Assembly: GCA_030710605.1 (NCBI GenBank)
Contig: CP092875.1
Span: forward strand, 64,667,462 to 64,731,461
Source of the DNA: Cordylochernes scorpioides
Lineage: Eukaryota; Arthropoda; Arachnida; Pseudoscorpiones; Chernetidae
Length of the DNA: 64,000 nt
Direction: 5' to 3'
The first letter of the stretch is position 1. Every line of letters starts with the position of its first letter. This document shows positions 33,100 to 45,268 of this stretch, piece after piece. Below the pieces are notes generated by a model. It was not told where the DNA came from and did not search any database. It worked only from the letters and a program-made list of their open reading frames with translations. The translations under genes and the position numbers were made by a program.

Positions 33100-36000
33100 G
33101 TCAACAACCCGAGTTCCTATCCAGCACTCTCCTTGGCCCACTGTCCTCACATCCCAGTTCTAACCAGCCACTCTCCTTGGCCCACTGTCCTCTACATCTC
33201 CAGTTGTAACCAGCCACTCTCCTTGGCCCACTGTACTACATCTCAAGTTCTATCCAGCCACTCTTCTTGGCCCACTGTTTCTCATCATCCTGTTCTATCC
33301 AGGCCACTCTCCTTGGCCAACTGTCCTTCCATCCCAGTTCTATCCAGCCAATCTCCTTGGCCCACTGTCCTTCCATCCCAGTTCTATCCAGCCACTCTCC
33401 TTGGCCCACTGTCCTTCCATCCCAATTCTATCCAGCCACTCTCCTTGGTCCACTGTCCTTCTATCCCAGTTCTATCCAGCCACTCTTCTTGGCCCACTGT
33501 CCTTCCATCCCAGTTCTATCCAGCCACTCTCCTTGGTCCACTGTCTTTACATCCCAGTTCTATCCAGACACTCTCCTTGGCCCACTGCCATCACATCCCA
33601 GTTCTATCCAGCCACTCCTTGCCCCACTGTCCTTACATTCCCAATTCTATCCAGGCCATTCTCCTTGGCCCACAGTCCTTCCATCACAGTTCTATCCAGG
33701 CACTCTTCTTGGCCCATTGCCATCACATCCCAGTTCTATACAGCCACTCCTCCTTGACCCACTGTCCTTCCATCCCAGTTCTATCCAGCCACTCTCCTTG
33801 GCCCACAGCCATCACATCCCAGATCTATCTAGCCACTCTCCTTGGCCCACTGTCCTTCCATCCCAGTTGTATCCCAGCCATTCTCCTTTACCATCTGCCA
33901 TCTACATCCCAGTTCTATCCAGCCACTCTCCTTGTCCCAGTGCCATCACATCGAAGTTCTATCCAGGCCACTCTCCTTACATCCCAGTTCTATCCAGTCA
34001 CTCTCCTTGGCCCACTCTCCTCCACATCCCAGTTCTATCCAGCCACTCTCCTTGGGCCCACAGTCCTCACATCCCAGTTCTATCCAGCCACTCTCCTTGG
34101 CCCACTGTGCTTACATCCCAGTTCTATCCAGCCACTCTCCTTGGCCCACTGTTCTTACATCCCAGTTCTATCCAGCCACTCTCCTTGGCCCACTGTCTTT
34201 ACATCCCAGTTCTATCCAGCCACTCTCCTTGGCCCACTGTCGTTACATCCCAGTTCCATCCAGCCACTCTCCTTGGCCCACTGTCTTTACATCCCAGTTC
34301 TATCCATCCACTCTCCTTTGCCCACTGTCCTTCCATCTCAGTTCTATCCAGGCACTCTCCTTGGCCCACTGCCATCACATCCCAGTTCTATCCAGCCACT
34401 CTCCTTGGCCCACTGTCCTTCCATCCCAATTCTATCCAGCCACTCTCCTTGGCCCACTGTGCTTGCATCCCAGTTCTATCCAGCCACTCTCCTTGGCCCA
34501 CTGTTTTTACATCCCAGTTCTATCCAGCCACTCTCCTTGGCCCACTGTCTTTACATCCCAGGTCTATCCAGCCACTCTCCTTGGCCCACTGTCCTTACAT
34601 CCCAGTTCTATCCATCCACTCTCCTTGGCCCACTGTCCTTCCATCTCAGTTTTATCCAGGCACTCACATTGGCCCACTGCCATCAAATCCCAGTTCTATC
34701 CAGCCACTCTCCTTGGCCCACTGTCCTTATATCCCAGTTCTATCCAGCCACTCTCCTTGACCCACTGTCCTTTCATCTCAGTTCTATCCAGCCAATCCTT
34801 GGCCCACTGCCATTACATCCCAGTTCTATCCAGCCACTCTCCTTGGCCTACTGCCATCACATCTCAGTTCTATCGAGCCACTCTCCTTGGCCCACTGTCC
34901 TTATATCCCAGTTCTATCCAGCCACTCTCCTTGACCCACTGTCCTTTCATCTCAGTTCTATCCAGCCAATCCTTGGCCCACTGCCATCACATCCCAGTTC
35001 TATCCAGCCACTCTCCTTGGCCTACTGCCATCACATCTCAGTTCTATCCAGCAACTCTCCTTGGCCCACTGTCCTCACTTTCCTGTTCTATACAGGCACT
35101 CTCCTTGGCCCACTTCCACCACATCCCAGTTCTATCCAGCCACTCTCCTTGGCCCACTGTCCTTATATCCCAGTTCTATCCAGCCACTCTCCTTGGCCCA
35201 CTGTGCTTACATCCCAGTTCTATCCAGCCACTCTCCTTGGCCCACTGTCTTTACATCCCAGTTCTATCCAGCCACTCTCCTTGGCCCACTGTCCTTACAT
35301 CCCAGTTCTATCTATCCACTCTCCTTGGCCCACTGTCCTTCCATCTCAGTTCTATCCAGGTACTCTCCTTGGCCCACTGCCATCAAATCACAGTTCTATC
35401 CAGCCACTCTCCTTGGCCCACTGTCCTTATATCCCAGTTCTATCCAGCCACTCTCCTTGACCCACTGTCCTTTCATTTCAGTTCTATCCAGCCAATCCTT
35501 GGCCCACTGCCATCACAACCCTGTTATAATCAGCCACTCCTCTTGGCCCACTGTCCTCACATCCCAGTTCTATCCAGCCACTCTCCTTGGCCCACTGTCC
35601 TCACTTCCCAGTTCTATCCAGCCACTCTCCTTGGCACACTGCCATCACAACCCAGTTATAATCAGCCACTCCTCTTGGCCCACTGTCCTCACATCCCAGT
35701 TCTATCCAGCCACTCTCCTTGGCCCACTGTCCTCACATCCCAGTTCTATCCAGCCACTCTCCTTGACCCACTGTCCTTCCATCCCAGTTCTATTAAGCCA
35801 CTCTCCTTGGCCCACTGTCCTACCATCCCAGTTCTATCCAGCCATACTCCTTGGCCCACTGTCCTCACATCCCAGTTCAATACAGCCACTCTCCTTGTCC
35901 CAGTGCCATCACATCGAAGTTCTATCCAGCCACTCTCCTTACATCCCAGTTCTATCTCACTCTCCTTGGCCCACTCTCCTTACATCCCAGTTCTATCCAG

Positions 36001-37672
36001 CCACTCTCCTTGGCCCACTGTCCTCACATCCCAGTTCTATCCAGCCACTCTCCTTGGCCCACTGTCCTCACATCCCAGTTCTATCCAGCCACTCTCCTTG
36101 GCCCACTGTCTTTACATCCCAGTTCTATCCATCCACTCTCCTTGGCCCACTGTCCTCACTTCCCAGTTCTATCCAGCCACTCTCCTTGGCAAACTGCCAT
36201 CGCAACCCAGTTATAATCAGCCACTCCTCTTGGCCCACTGTCCTCACATCCCAGTTATATCCAGCCATTCTCTCTTGGCCCACTGTCCTCACATCCCAGT
36301 TCTATCCAGCCACTCTCCTTGACCCACTGTCCTTCCATCCCAGTTCTATTAAGCCACTCTCCTTGGCCCACTGTCCTACCATCCCAGTTCTATCCAGCCA
36401 TCCTCCTTGGCCCACTGTTCTCACATCCCAGTTCAATCCAGCCACTCTCCTTGTCCCAGTGCCATCACATCGAAGTTCTATCCAGCCACTCTCCTTACAT
36501 CCCAGTTCTATCCACTCTCCTTACATCCCAGTTCTTTCCAGCCACTCTCCTTGGCCCACTGTCCTCTCATCCCAGTTCTATCCAGCCACGCTCCTTGGCC
36601 CACTGTCCTCACATCCCAGTTCTATCCAGCCACTCTCCTTGGCCCACTGTGCTTACATCCCAGTTCTATCCAGCCACTCTCCTTGGCCCACTGTGCTTAC
36701 ATCCCAGTTCTATCCAGCCACTCTCCTTGGCCCACTGCCCTATATCCCAGTTCTATACAGCCACTCTCCTTGACCCACTGTCCTTCCATCTCAGTTCTAT
36801 CCAGCCAATCCTTGGCCCACTGCCATCACATCCCAGTTCTATCCAGCCACTCTCTTTAGCACACTGCCATCACAACCCAGTTATAATCAGCCACTCCTCT
36901 TGGCCCACTGTCCTCACATCCCAGTTCTATCCAGCCACTCTCCTTGGCCCACTGTCCTCACATCCCAGTTCTATCCAGCCACTCTCCTTGACCCACTGTC
37001 CTTCCATCCCAGTTTTATTAAGCCACTCTCCTTGGCCCACTGTCCTACCATCCCAGTTCTATCCAGCCACTGTCCTCACATCCCAGTTCAATCCAGCCAC
37101 TCTCCTTGGCCCACTGTCTTCACATCCCAGTTCTATCCAGCCACCCTCCTTGGCCCACTGCCATCAAATCCCAGTTCTATCCAGCCACTCTCCTTGGCCC
37201 ACTGTCCTCACATCCCAGTTCTATCCAGCCTCTCTCCTTGGCCCACTGTACTCACATCCCAGTTCTATCTAGCTACTCTCCTTGGCCCACTGTCCTTACA
37301 TCCCAGTTCTATCCAGCCACTCTCCTTGACCTACTGTCCTTCCATCACAGTTCTATCCAGCCACTCCCCTTGGCCCACTGCCATCAAATCCCAGTTCTTT
37401 CTAGCCACTCTCCTTGGCCCACTGTCCTTCCATCCCTGTTCTATCCAGCAATTCTCCTTGGCCAGCTGCCATCACATCCCAGTTCTATCCATCTAATCCT
37501 TGGTCCATTGTGATCACATCCTAGCTCTATCCAGCCACTCTCCTTGTCCCAGTGCCATCACATCCAAATTCTATCCAGCCACTCTCCTTGGCCCAGTGCC
37601 ATCACATCCCAGTTCTATCCAGTCACTCTCCTTGGCCCACTTTCCTTACATCCCAGTTCTATCCAGCCATGT
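33100..37672. repeat. 44-bp minisatellite, about 100 units
   Basis: The array is 4.6 kb of a 44-bp unit whose core is CTATCCAGCCACTCTCCTTG, followed by GCCCACTG and a variable block (TCCTTACATC, CCATCACATC, TCCTCACATC) and CCAGTT. A few units are shortened by 8-12 bases. Higher-order duplications are visible: the string with TTATATCCC, CTTGACCCACTG and CCAATCCTTGG recurs at about 34725, 34900 and 35420. Since 44 is not a multiple of 3, each unit is read in all frames in turn. None of the common variants contains a stop in the plus direction, giving overlapping frames of 500-830 codons. I regard these as an artefact of the array. Confidence 0.95.
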
Positions 37673-37673
37673 G

Positions 37674-38655
37674 AATTTGCGTCCCTCCGTTCGGAAGTGT
37701 TAATTATTCCAGATGTGGCCAAATACCCATTCTTGATTAATCAAGAAAAGATAAACACATTCGCGTTTCGGGCTGTTGCCCTCATCAGCGGGGTGCAAGC
37801 TGTACCATAACGACCAAATAACTGTTCATTCAGGCATCCTAAAAAAACATGAAACAGGTAGTTAAGGCCAGAAGTGTGTGAGACAGCGAAACAATGGGAT
37901 AAATAGTACAAATATGAAATTGTGTGGGATAAGGTGGATAAATTAAGAAAATGGCATCTCTTCATCGTGCAACTGAAAGTTGATGGTTTGCCTCATCTGT
38001 GAGGGAAAATACACACTATTCTGTTCATATTTTAATTATTCAGGAATTGGAAAAATTCCTATTCTTTATTTTTAAAAAATCAAAAAGGCCGACAGCCTGG
38101 AACGCATATAGGGTTAGCTTCACTTGATTAATCAAAAATGGGTATTTGGCCAATTCTGGAATAATCAAAATCAACAGAATAGTTGATATTTATTCCAGCA
38201 GATGCTGCCAGCCATCAGCAACTTTCAGTTGCACTAAAAGGAGATGTCTTTTACTTAACTTGCCATTATGTTATGACATAGGTCAATCTCCTTGATAACA
38301 AAATTGAGAAATATACACAATCTCTGAATACACTAAACAAACATAGTGCAACCTATTTAATTCAACTGAATTAAATTCAACACTTACTTTATTTAAATCA
38401 TTTTTTAAAATCCTAATAGGCTTATTCATTTTAACTGACTATAATTTAACACTGGTTTTAATTCAACTGAAAATTCGAATGCCTCGGGTGGTGTTGAATA
38501 AAAGAATTGTATTTAGTTCACGCTGTGGCTGGTAAATTGGATCAAGAAATAAGATTGTAAGCTCTAAGTCTAACATGACAAAAGTTTCTTCAATTGAGCA
38601 GCTTCATTAGTACTTCTGTTATCAACTACTGAAGTAGAAAATATTGTTTCAAACA
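37674..38655. repeat. Duplicated segment, copy A
   Basis: About 980 bp are shared with 44293-45268 at high but imperfect identity, including a hammerhead-like motif, Penelope-like terminal repeats and an inserted MITE-like stretch. The left edge coincides with the end of the 44-bp minisatellite. Confidence 0.85.
37741..37830 (-). ncRNA. Hammerhead ribozyme-like motif, copy A
   Basis: The minus strand reads CTGATGA (37782-37788), then a stem II of GGGC/GCCC with an AACA loop, then GAAA (37766-37769). This is the conserved hammerhead core order CUGANGA-stem II-GAAA. The following CGCGAATGTG could make a weak stem III. The flanks match the terminal repeats of Penelope-like elements (GGCCACATCTGGAATAATT), a known home of type I hammerheads. 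The stem I partner on the 5' side seems replaced, so self-cleavage is uncertain. Confidence 0.55.
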
Positions 38656-38765
38656 ATTCTACATTATGCTTAAACACAACACTGTGGTAGAGGCAAATGA
38701 CTTGAAAGTTCATCAAAGTTGAAAATGGTCTACTTGAAAAGGCTCAGAAAAGCATATTTTTCATG

Positions 38766-38990
38766 ATTAGGCACGATTTGGATTTTATATTTTAAAAACA
38801 ATTTAATAAGACCAAATCCAAATGAATAGTGTGTGATGTTTTGGTAGGCGCATTGTTACCATACAGATGTCTAAAGATGGTAACAATAATGTTACCAGAA
38901 TGTCACACACTATTTATTCATTTGGATTCGGTTTTATTATCCCACTATTTATTCGTTTGAATTTAGTCTTATTACCTTACCTATTCAAAT
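38766..38990. mobile_element. Palindromic MITE copy
   Basis: It starts GATTAGGCACGATTTGG and has CCAAATCCAAATGAATAGTG and the inverted TCACACACTATTTATTCATT. The right end is followed by a partial duplication of CACTATTTATTCG. Confidence 0.75.
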
Positions 38991-39160
38991 GTGCGCCAAA
39001 TGTCAATTGAATAACTAGCACTTATATCAAAGCATTTCTGATTTGATATCTTTGACACTACTTCAACCTTTAAAACAACATTTTTTATTTTTCAAAAATA
39101 CTCTTTTCACCCTTTAAATAAGAATTGAAAAAATACTCTTCAACCATAATTGAAACACTA

Positions 39161-39380
39161 TGATAAGGCACAATTTGGGGTATAGATTATAAACACAAGG
39201 TAATAAGGCCAACTCCAAATAAATAGTGTGTGACATTTCGTAACAGCATTGTTACCATCTTCAGACAAAAGTACTGAATGAGAAATTTTACCACAGCTGT
39301 TACCGAAACGTCACACACTATTAAATTATTTGGTCTTATTACCTTGTGTTTATAATCTATAATCCAAATTGTGCCTTATC
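39161..39380. mobile_element. Palindromic MITE, complete copy
   Basis: Both outer termini are present: GATAAGGCACAATTTGG at the left and CCAAATTGTGCCTTATC at the right. Each arm extends inward roughly 90 bases with AAACACAAGGTAATAAGG and AATAGTGTGTGACATTTCG-like blocks. It has a centre with CAGACAAAAGTACTGAATGA and no coding capacity. Confidence 0.88.
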
Positions 39381-39412
39381 AATTTTCTTTTAATTGAAAC
39401 ATTTCTTTTATA

Positions 39413-42021
39413 AGTAAAACTCTACTAATACAAACCCGGGATATAAAGAACTAAATGGCCAAGTGATGCAAGAAAAAAATTATACCATTATATACCAAGG
39501 CATCTTTTGATGAATAATAAATTAAACTATTGATTCTTTCACTTTCACACACATCTAGCTTGATAGTTTCTAATTCTTATAGTTTAAGCCAAGATTTAGG
39601 GCGAATTGAACCTTTCTCACCGCTAAATTTTTCTTAATTTGTTAACCCCTGCCACCATTCTACCTTTCTTGCATCGTAGCCTTTTGTATGGTATCCTTTC
39701 GTAGCTGCGCCAAAATTTAATGAAGTTTTTGTGTTAAATTTAAAAAGTTTTATGGTTTTACATTGATTAATTTATTTGATGTTGTTTTATAATAATGAAG
39801 ATGCAAATTACATTGTTATTTTTGTTTATTATCGTTTGTTTATATATATATAAAAAATTACATTGTATGTGATGATAACAAAAATGACTTTAAATTAATA
39901 TACAAAATCCATTGAAAAAAAAAAGAAATAATTAATTATAAAATTCAAAATCGTGACAATATTCATTTTAAAAGAAAATAATGCTAAAAATTAATTTCTT
40001 GTCAGGCTTCATATTTAAAATGTATCACCATTTTAACATGTTTGTTTGAGGTATTGAGTTTTAAAAATGCTAAATGAGTTTTACTATATGGCAAAAATAG
40101 GAAATTTTATTAACAGAGGTATGTGTAATATTTCAAATCATGTTCTATATACACAACTGAATACTTGAATTAATCACAAGATATTTTGGTGGATAATGTA
40201 AAAATAAGCACATACTGGACATTTATAATATTAATGTTTTTTTTTTTTCAGATATACAAAGAAACAAAAGTAATAAGCAAAAGATTGGTTCTTCTAATTA
40301 TGCAACCCCCCCCCCCCCCATATGTCTAAAAAAATCAAGAAAAGTATAATACAAGGAAAAGTTATATCAATAATATTTAAAAGTTATAAAAATCCATTTT
40401 AAATCAATATTTTTACTACAATATAGGCTTACTTTAAAAAGTCTTTATTTTTTCTGATTTAAACTGTTCATTCTCATTAACACGAATATATTGCTCAAAT
40501 TTTTTGGATGCTTTTGATATTCCTTCAAGGTTTAATAAATTTAAAGAATCTTGGGGCAATTTCATGTTGAAGGCTTCCGAACCCAGACATGGAAGAGCAA
40601 TTTACAATGGTTGATTTAGGGACAGAGTCCCATGACATATTCAACCATTCTATTGAATCAAGCAATGTAATATTGGTCTCTCTGTTTTTTTTTTCCATGT
40701 CTATAAGGCATCTATTGATTAACCTGATCCTATATCTCCTTTTAATAACATGAATTATTCCCATATCCATAGGCTGCAGCTTGGCTGTGGCATTGGGGGA
40801 ATATAATACCTGAATATTTTTCAATTTTTCAGGGATGTGTGCTGAATAATTGTCTAGAATTAGCACCACCTATTTTCACTGGCAAAATACTTATCTAAAT
40901 AATGAAGATATTTTTTGAAAATTAAGACTGTCATTCAAGCTATTTTATTTGCTTCATAATGGGTGGAGAGATTTTTTTGCTTTCTAAGCAATCCATATCA
41001 GCTCCAGCCAAAAAGGTAATTCTCTCGTTTGGCCTCTGTTCCAGAACAAATGTCGCCATTGAAGGTGAGAGTCTTGTCAGGCAAATCCTATAAAATAATC
41101 CTGACTCATCAAGATTATAATTATTGGAGGGAGAATACTTGTCCTAAAAAGTAGGTATTTTTTTTCTCCAACTTCCACCACCAAAAGGTACATTGCCCTT
41201 TCCTCTCTGCAAATTTTTAAAAATAATATTTCTTCTGGCCTTAATAATATTAAAGCACCCATTACGGGCTTCAAAATCATCATATTTCATACCCATGGTA
41301 TAAAAGAATGGCCTCTTGTTGTAAAATGTGGCTCATTTAGTGGGATATTTTTTAGCCTAGCTTGTACAAGCCACTTATACAAGCTTCTTCTAAAAGAAGA
41401 TAATGACACTGATGTTCGCGGCCAACTTCTTTTTGGCCCCATTTCGTAGAATTGCTACTTTTCCTCATTTTCTTCCAAAGTTCTGCTTGTGATGTACCAC
41501 TTTATGTATCAATACATGGTTTGTATGATGGCTATTTTCTTTTCAAGTGTATATTGTTACGAGTGACTTTTTCTTTGGAACTTCCATTATATTTTGAAAC
41601 CGGTGTCAATAATCTGTCCATTTTCAAAGGAATTTTACGAATGTAAAGAAATTTAGTTTTCAATAAGGTATAAAATTTATAAAAGCATGTAGGCAGTAAA
41701 AAATGGATCATAAATGAAAACACCAATGTCCCTAAATTCATTGTTTTAAATTGTGATCTGTAACCTAGAGCTCGCACAAAAATTTTGATTAGTTTCAAAA
41801 ATTGGTTGAATTAAAATTCAAAGTTAGTTATAGGCATGGTATTTTACATAGAATTTAATATTTTGGGACCTAAATTGATTTTGTTTTTATTTAGTTTGCT
41901 ATTTTGAAAAACACAATGTTTGTTATAACAATGGTATTTTTAATGGAATTCGGATTTACATTGGGTTCTTTAGTAAGGAAGGTTCATTATATCCTGGTTT
42001 TGTCTTATCAGGGTTTTATTG
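39413..42021 (-). mobile_element. Tigger (pogo superfamily) transposon, decayed but end-to-end
   Basis: A 2.6-kb element lies between inverted termini. On the minus strand the 5' end reads CAATAAAACCCTGATAAGAC; on the plus strand the left end reads AGTAAAACTCTACTAATAC. Both continue with a shared CC-GGATATAA-GAAC block. Each side has a TA. The transposase gene inside is on the minus strand and full of frameshifts. Length fits autonomous Tigger elements. Confidence 0.8.
40525..41460 (-). pseudogene. Tigger transposase pseudogene
   Basis: Three parts line up. First, near 41340-41400 a CENP-B-type DNA-binding helix (SLYKWLVQARLKNIPLNEP). Second, near 40960-41110 the start of the DDE domain in broken frames (LFYRICL, then FNGDICSGTEAKRE). 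Third, at 40525-40869 a continuous frame with VLILDNYSAHI, VLYSPNATAKLQPMDMGIIH and IKRRYR, the second and third acidic segment region of DDE_1 transposases. The transposase would bind the termini and move the element to TA targets. Frame changes between the parts show that it is dead. Confidence 0.82.
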
Positions 42022-42139
42022 TATATGGTTGCAAAATAAAGATGTTCTCATTTAAACTTTTGATAAATATGCAGCATGCATGCCATTAATGTACATCTTA
42101 CCTATGTAAAGTTATGAATGCTTTTTGAGGGAGCTGTTA

Positions 42140-43445
42140 TGTCTACTCAAATTCACAATGTTCACATTTAAAAGGCCCTTTCGCCAGTATTTAATCGAAT
42201 TCTTTTCAGCATACATTTCTAATTGCTTTATATTTAAAAACATATTTAAATGACTTTTCCTGGTGTGTGTGAGCAAATGTTGATTGAGGCTGCATTTGTT
42301 TCTTGATCTATAGTAGCAAAACTCACATTTAAAAGGCTTTTCACCAGTGTGTGTTAATGTATGCTCTTTAAGATAACTATTATAAATTGTTCTAAATTCA
42401 CAATATTCACATTTAAAGGGCTTTTCACCTATGTTTTAATGTATGCGTTTTAAGATCACTACTTTTTATTGTTCTATATTCACAATATTCACATTTAAAA
42501 GGCTTTTCACCAGTGTGTGTTAATGTATGCATTTTAAGATTACTACTATCAACTGTTCTATATTCACAATAATTACATTTGAAGGGCTTTTTACTCGTGT
42601 GTCTTGATACATGCTTTTAAGATAACTACTATTAAATGTTCTAAATTTACAATATTCACATTTAAAGGGCTTTTCCCTGTGTGTTTTAATGTATGCTTTT
42701 TAAGATCACTACTTTTTATTGTTCTATATTCACAATATTCACATTTAAAGGGCTTTTCACCAGTGTGTGTTAATGTATGCGTTTTAAGATCACTACTTTT
42801 TATTGTTCTATATTCACAATATTCACATTTAAAAGGCTTTTCACCAGTGTGTGTTAATGTATGCATTTTAAGACCATGACTATCAACTGTTCTATATTCA
42901 CAATATTCACATTTAAAGGGCTTTTCACCTGTGTGATTTAATATATGCTTTTTAAGATTATACTCTGAATTGTTCTATATTCACAATATTCACATTTAAA
43001 AGGCTTATCACCAGTGTGTGTTAATGTATGCTTTTTAAGATCACTACTTTTTATTGTTCTATATTCACAATATTCACATTTAAAAGGCTTATCACCAGTG
43101 TGTGTTAATGTATGCCTTTTAAGATCACTACTTTTTATTGTTCTATATTCACAATATTCACATTTAAAAGGCTTTTCACCAGTGTGTGTTAATGTATGCA
43201 CTTTAAGATTACTACTTTTTGTTCTATATTCACAATATTCACATTTAAAAGGCTTTTCACCAGTGTGATTTAATATATGCTTTTTAAGATGATCACTCTG
43301 AATTGTTCTATATTCACAATATTCATATTTAAAGGGCTTTTCACCAGTGTGTGTTAATGTATGCTTTTTAAGATTATCACTATGACTTGTTCTATATTCA
43401 CAATATTGACATTTAAAAGGGCTTTTACCTGTGAGCATTGTCAAA
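42140..43445 (-). pseudogene. C2H2 zinc-finger gene, frame-broken
   Basis: The minus strand encodes a tandem array of C2H2 fingers with 28-residue (84-bp) period and consensus [20 protein letters not shown] plus THTGEKPF linkers. One open part, 42938-43444, holds six fingers. A second, 42591-42866, holds two intact and one broken finger. Degenerate fingers continue to about 42140 in other frames (for example CEFCYYRS...[11 protein letters not shown]). Frameshifts near 42940, 42660 and 42430 separate the parts. Fingers are almost identical, showing recent homogenisation within the array. It could be a real multi-finger DNA-binding gene with assembly errors, but no N-terminal effector domain or introns are seen; a degenerate duplicate is more likely. 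Confidence 0.7.
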
Positions 43446-43619
43446 TGTTGATTAAGGGTACTTATATCTCTTGCTCTATAATCACAAAACTCACATTTAT
43501 CAGTGTTTCACCAGTATGAGTCATCAAATGTCTACTGGTGTATATTTGATTCTTGATTTGTAGTCACAAGTCACATTAAAAGGTCATTTTCCATGCTTGA
43601 GTGACCAAATGTCTGTAGA

Positions 43620-44290
43620 TTGAATTTCCTTTTAACTATGCCATCAAAAAAGTCACACTTGTAGAAAATTTACTTCTTCTTTTTCTACAAATGAATGCTT
43701 TTCAAGTAGGCTATCACTTTCTAGGTTTTGATTAGTTTAGTCACCCTCCACAATATCCACAAGAGGAAAATAAACGAATTATGCTGCACTTGATAATTTG
43801 TATTTATAATATTTGCACCAAAGACATTTTCAAAAATACTACTTATTGACATATGGATGCAGAATTCTTTTTATTATTATATAAAATTCACAGAGGAAAA
43901 GGGAGGACTTTAATCCTGCAAAAAAAATATATATGTTAGAATCAATAAAGACACACACACATATATATAGCCATTTGAATATTCAAAAAATATATATATT
44001 AATTATTTTTCTAAGCAATACTTTTATGACATCAAAAATTACACTTGCCATTAGTAAAAAAATAGTACAAATGAGATATTGTAGTGGGATAAGGTGGAAG
44101 ATAAAGGCATCTCTATTTTAAGTAAAATGATAAAAGTTACTTCTAATAGATTATATTAGTAGGTTAAACTATGAAGCAGCCTTCATCCAAAGAGGCATTT
44201 GACAATAATTATATACTCTATATCATCTAATAAAATTTCATAATTAAAGTGTATTCGCGTATTTCGGGCTTGATGCAAAATCAGTAATGA
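43620..44290. other. AT-rich, no gene
   Basis: I see only short open frames and a CA/TA microsatellite near 43950-44000. Confidence 0.4.
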
Positions 44291-44292
44291 TG

Positions 44293-45268
44293 TGAATTTG
44301 TGTCCCTCAGGTCGAAAGTGTTAATTATTCCAGATGTGGCCAAATACCGATTCTTTATTAATCAAGAAAAGATAAACACGTACGTGTTTCGGGTTGTTGG
44401 CCCTCGTCAGCGGGGTGCAAGCTGTACCATACCGATCAAATAACTGGTCATTCAGGCATCCTAAAAAACCATGAAACAGGTAGTCAAGGCCAGAAGTGTG
44501 TGAGACTGCAAAACAATAAGAAAAATAGTACAAATATGAAATTGTGCTGGGATAAGGTGGATAAATTAAGAAAATGGCATCTCTTCATCGTGCAACTGAA
44601 AGTTGCTGATGGTTTGCGTCATCTGTTGGAATAAATATCAATTATTCTGTTTAAATTTAATTATTCCAGAATTGGCAAAATGCCCATTCTTTATTAATCA
44701 AAAAGGCCAACAGCCTGAAATGCATACGTGGTAGGCTTCTCTTGAATAATCAAGAATGGGTATTTAGCCAATTCTGGAATAATTAAAATCAACAGAATAG
44801 TTGATATTTATTCCAGCAGATGCTGCCAGCTATCAGCAACTCTCAGTTGCACTAAAAGGAGATCTTTTACTTAACTTGCCATTATGTTATGACATAGGTC
44901 AATCTCCTTGATAACAAAATTGAGAAATATACACAATCTCTGAATACACTAAACAAACATAGTGCAACCTCTTTAATTCAACTGAATTAAATTCAACACT
45001 TACTTCATTTAAATCCTTTTTTAAAATCTTAATAGATTTATTTAAATTAACATACTATAATTTAACACTTGTTTTAATTCAACTGAAAATTCGAATGCCT
45101 CGGGTGGTGTTGAATAAAAGAGTTGTATTTGGTTCACGCTGTGGCTGATAAATTGGATCATGAAATAAGATCGTAAGCTCCAAGTCTAACATGACAAAAG
45201 TTTCCTCGATTGAGCAACTTCATTAGTACTTGCAGTTAACAACTACTGAATTAGAGAATATTGTTTCA
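44293..45268. repeat. Duplicated segment, copy B
   Basis: This is the partner of 37674-38655, in the same orientation, 6.6 kb apart. The match begins GTGAATTTG and stops shortly after GAATATTGTTTCA. Confidence 0.85.
44371..44430 (-). ncRNA. Hammerhead ribozyme-like motif, copy B
   Basis: The minus strand has CTGACGA (44404-44410), a GGG/CCC-based stem II with a CCAACAA loop, GAAA (44387-44390), then ACACGTACGTGT, a strong self-complementary stem III candidate, and TTATC. CTGACGA fits the CUGANGA consensus. This copy has a better stem III than copy A. Confidence 0.6.

Noticed and set aside
33097-36773. Long plus-strand frames of 500-830 codons
   Set aside because: They are overlapping readings of the 44-bp minisatellite in all three frames, without start context, domains or splice structure.
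33100-37672. CRISPR-like array
   Set aside because: Units are contiguous without unique spacers, and the DNA is eukaryotic.
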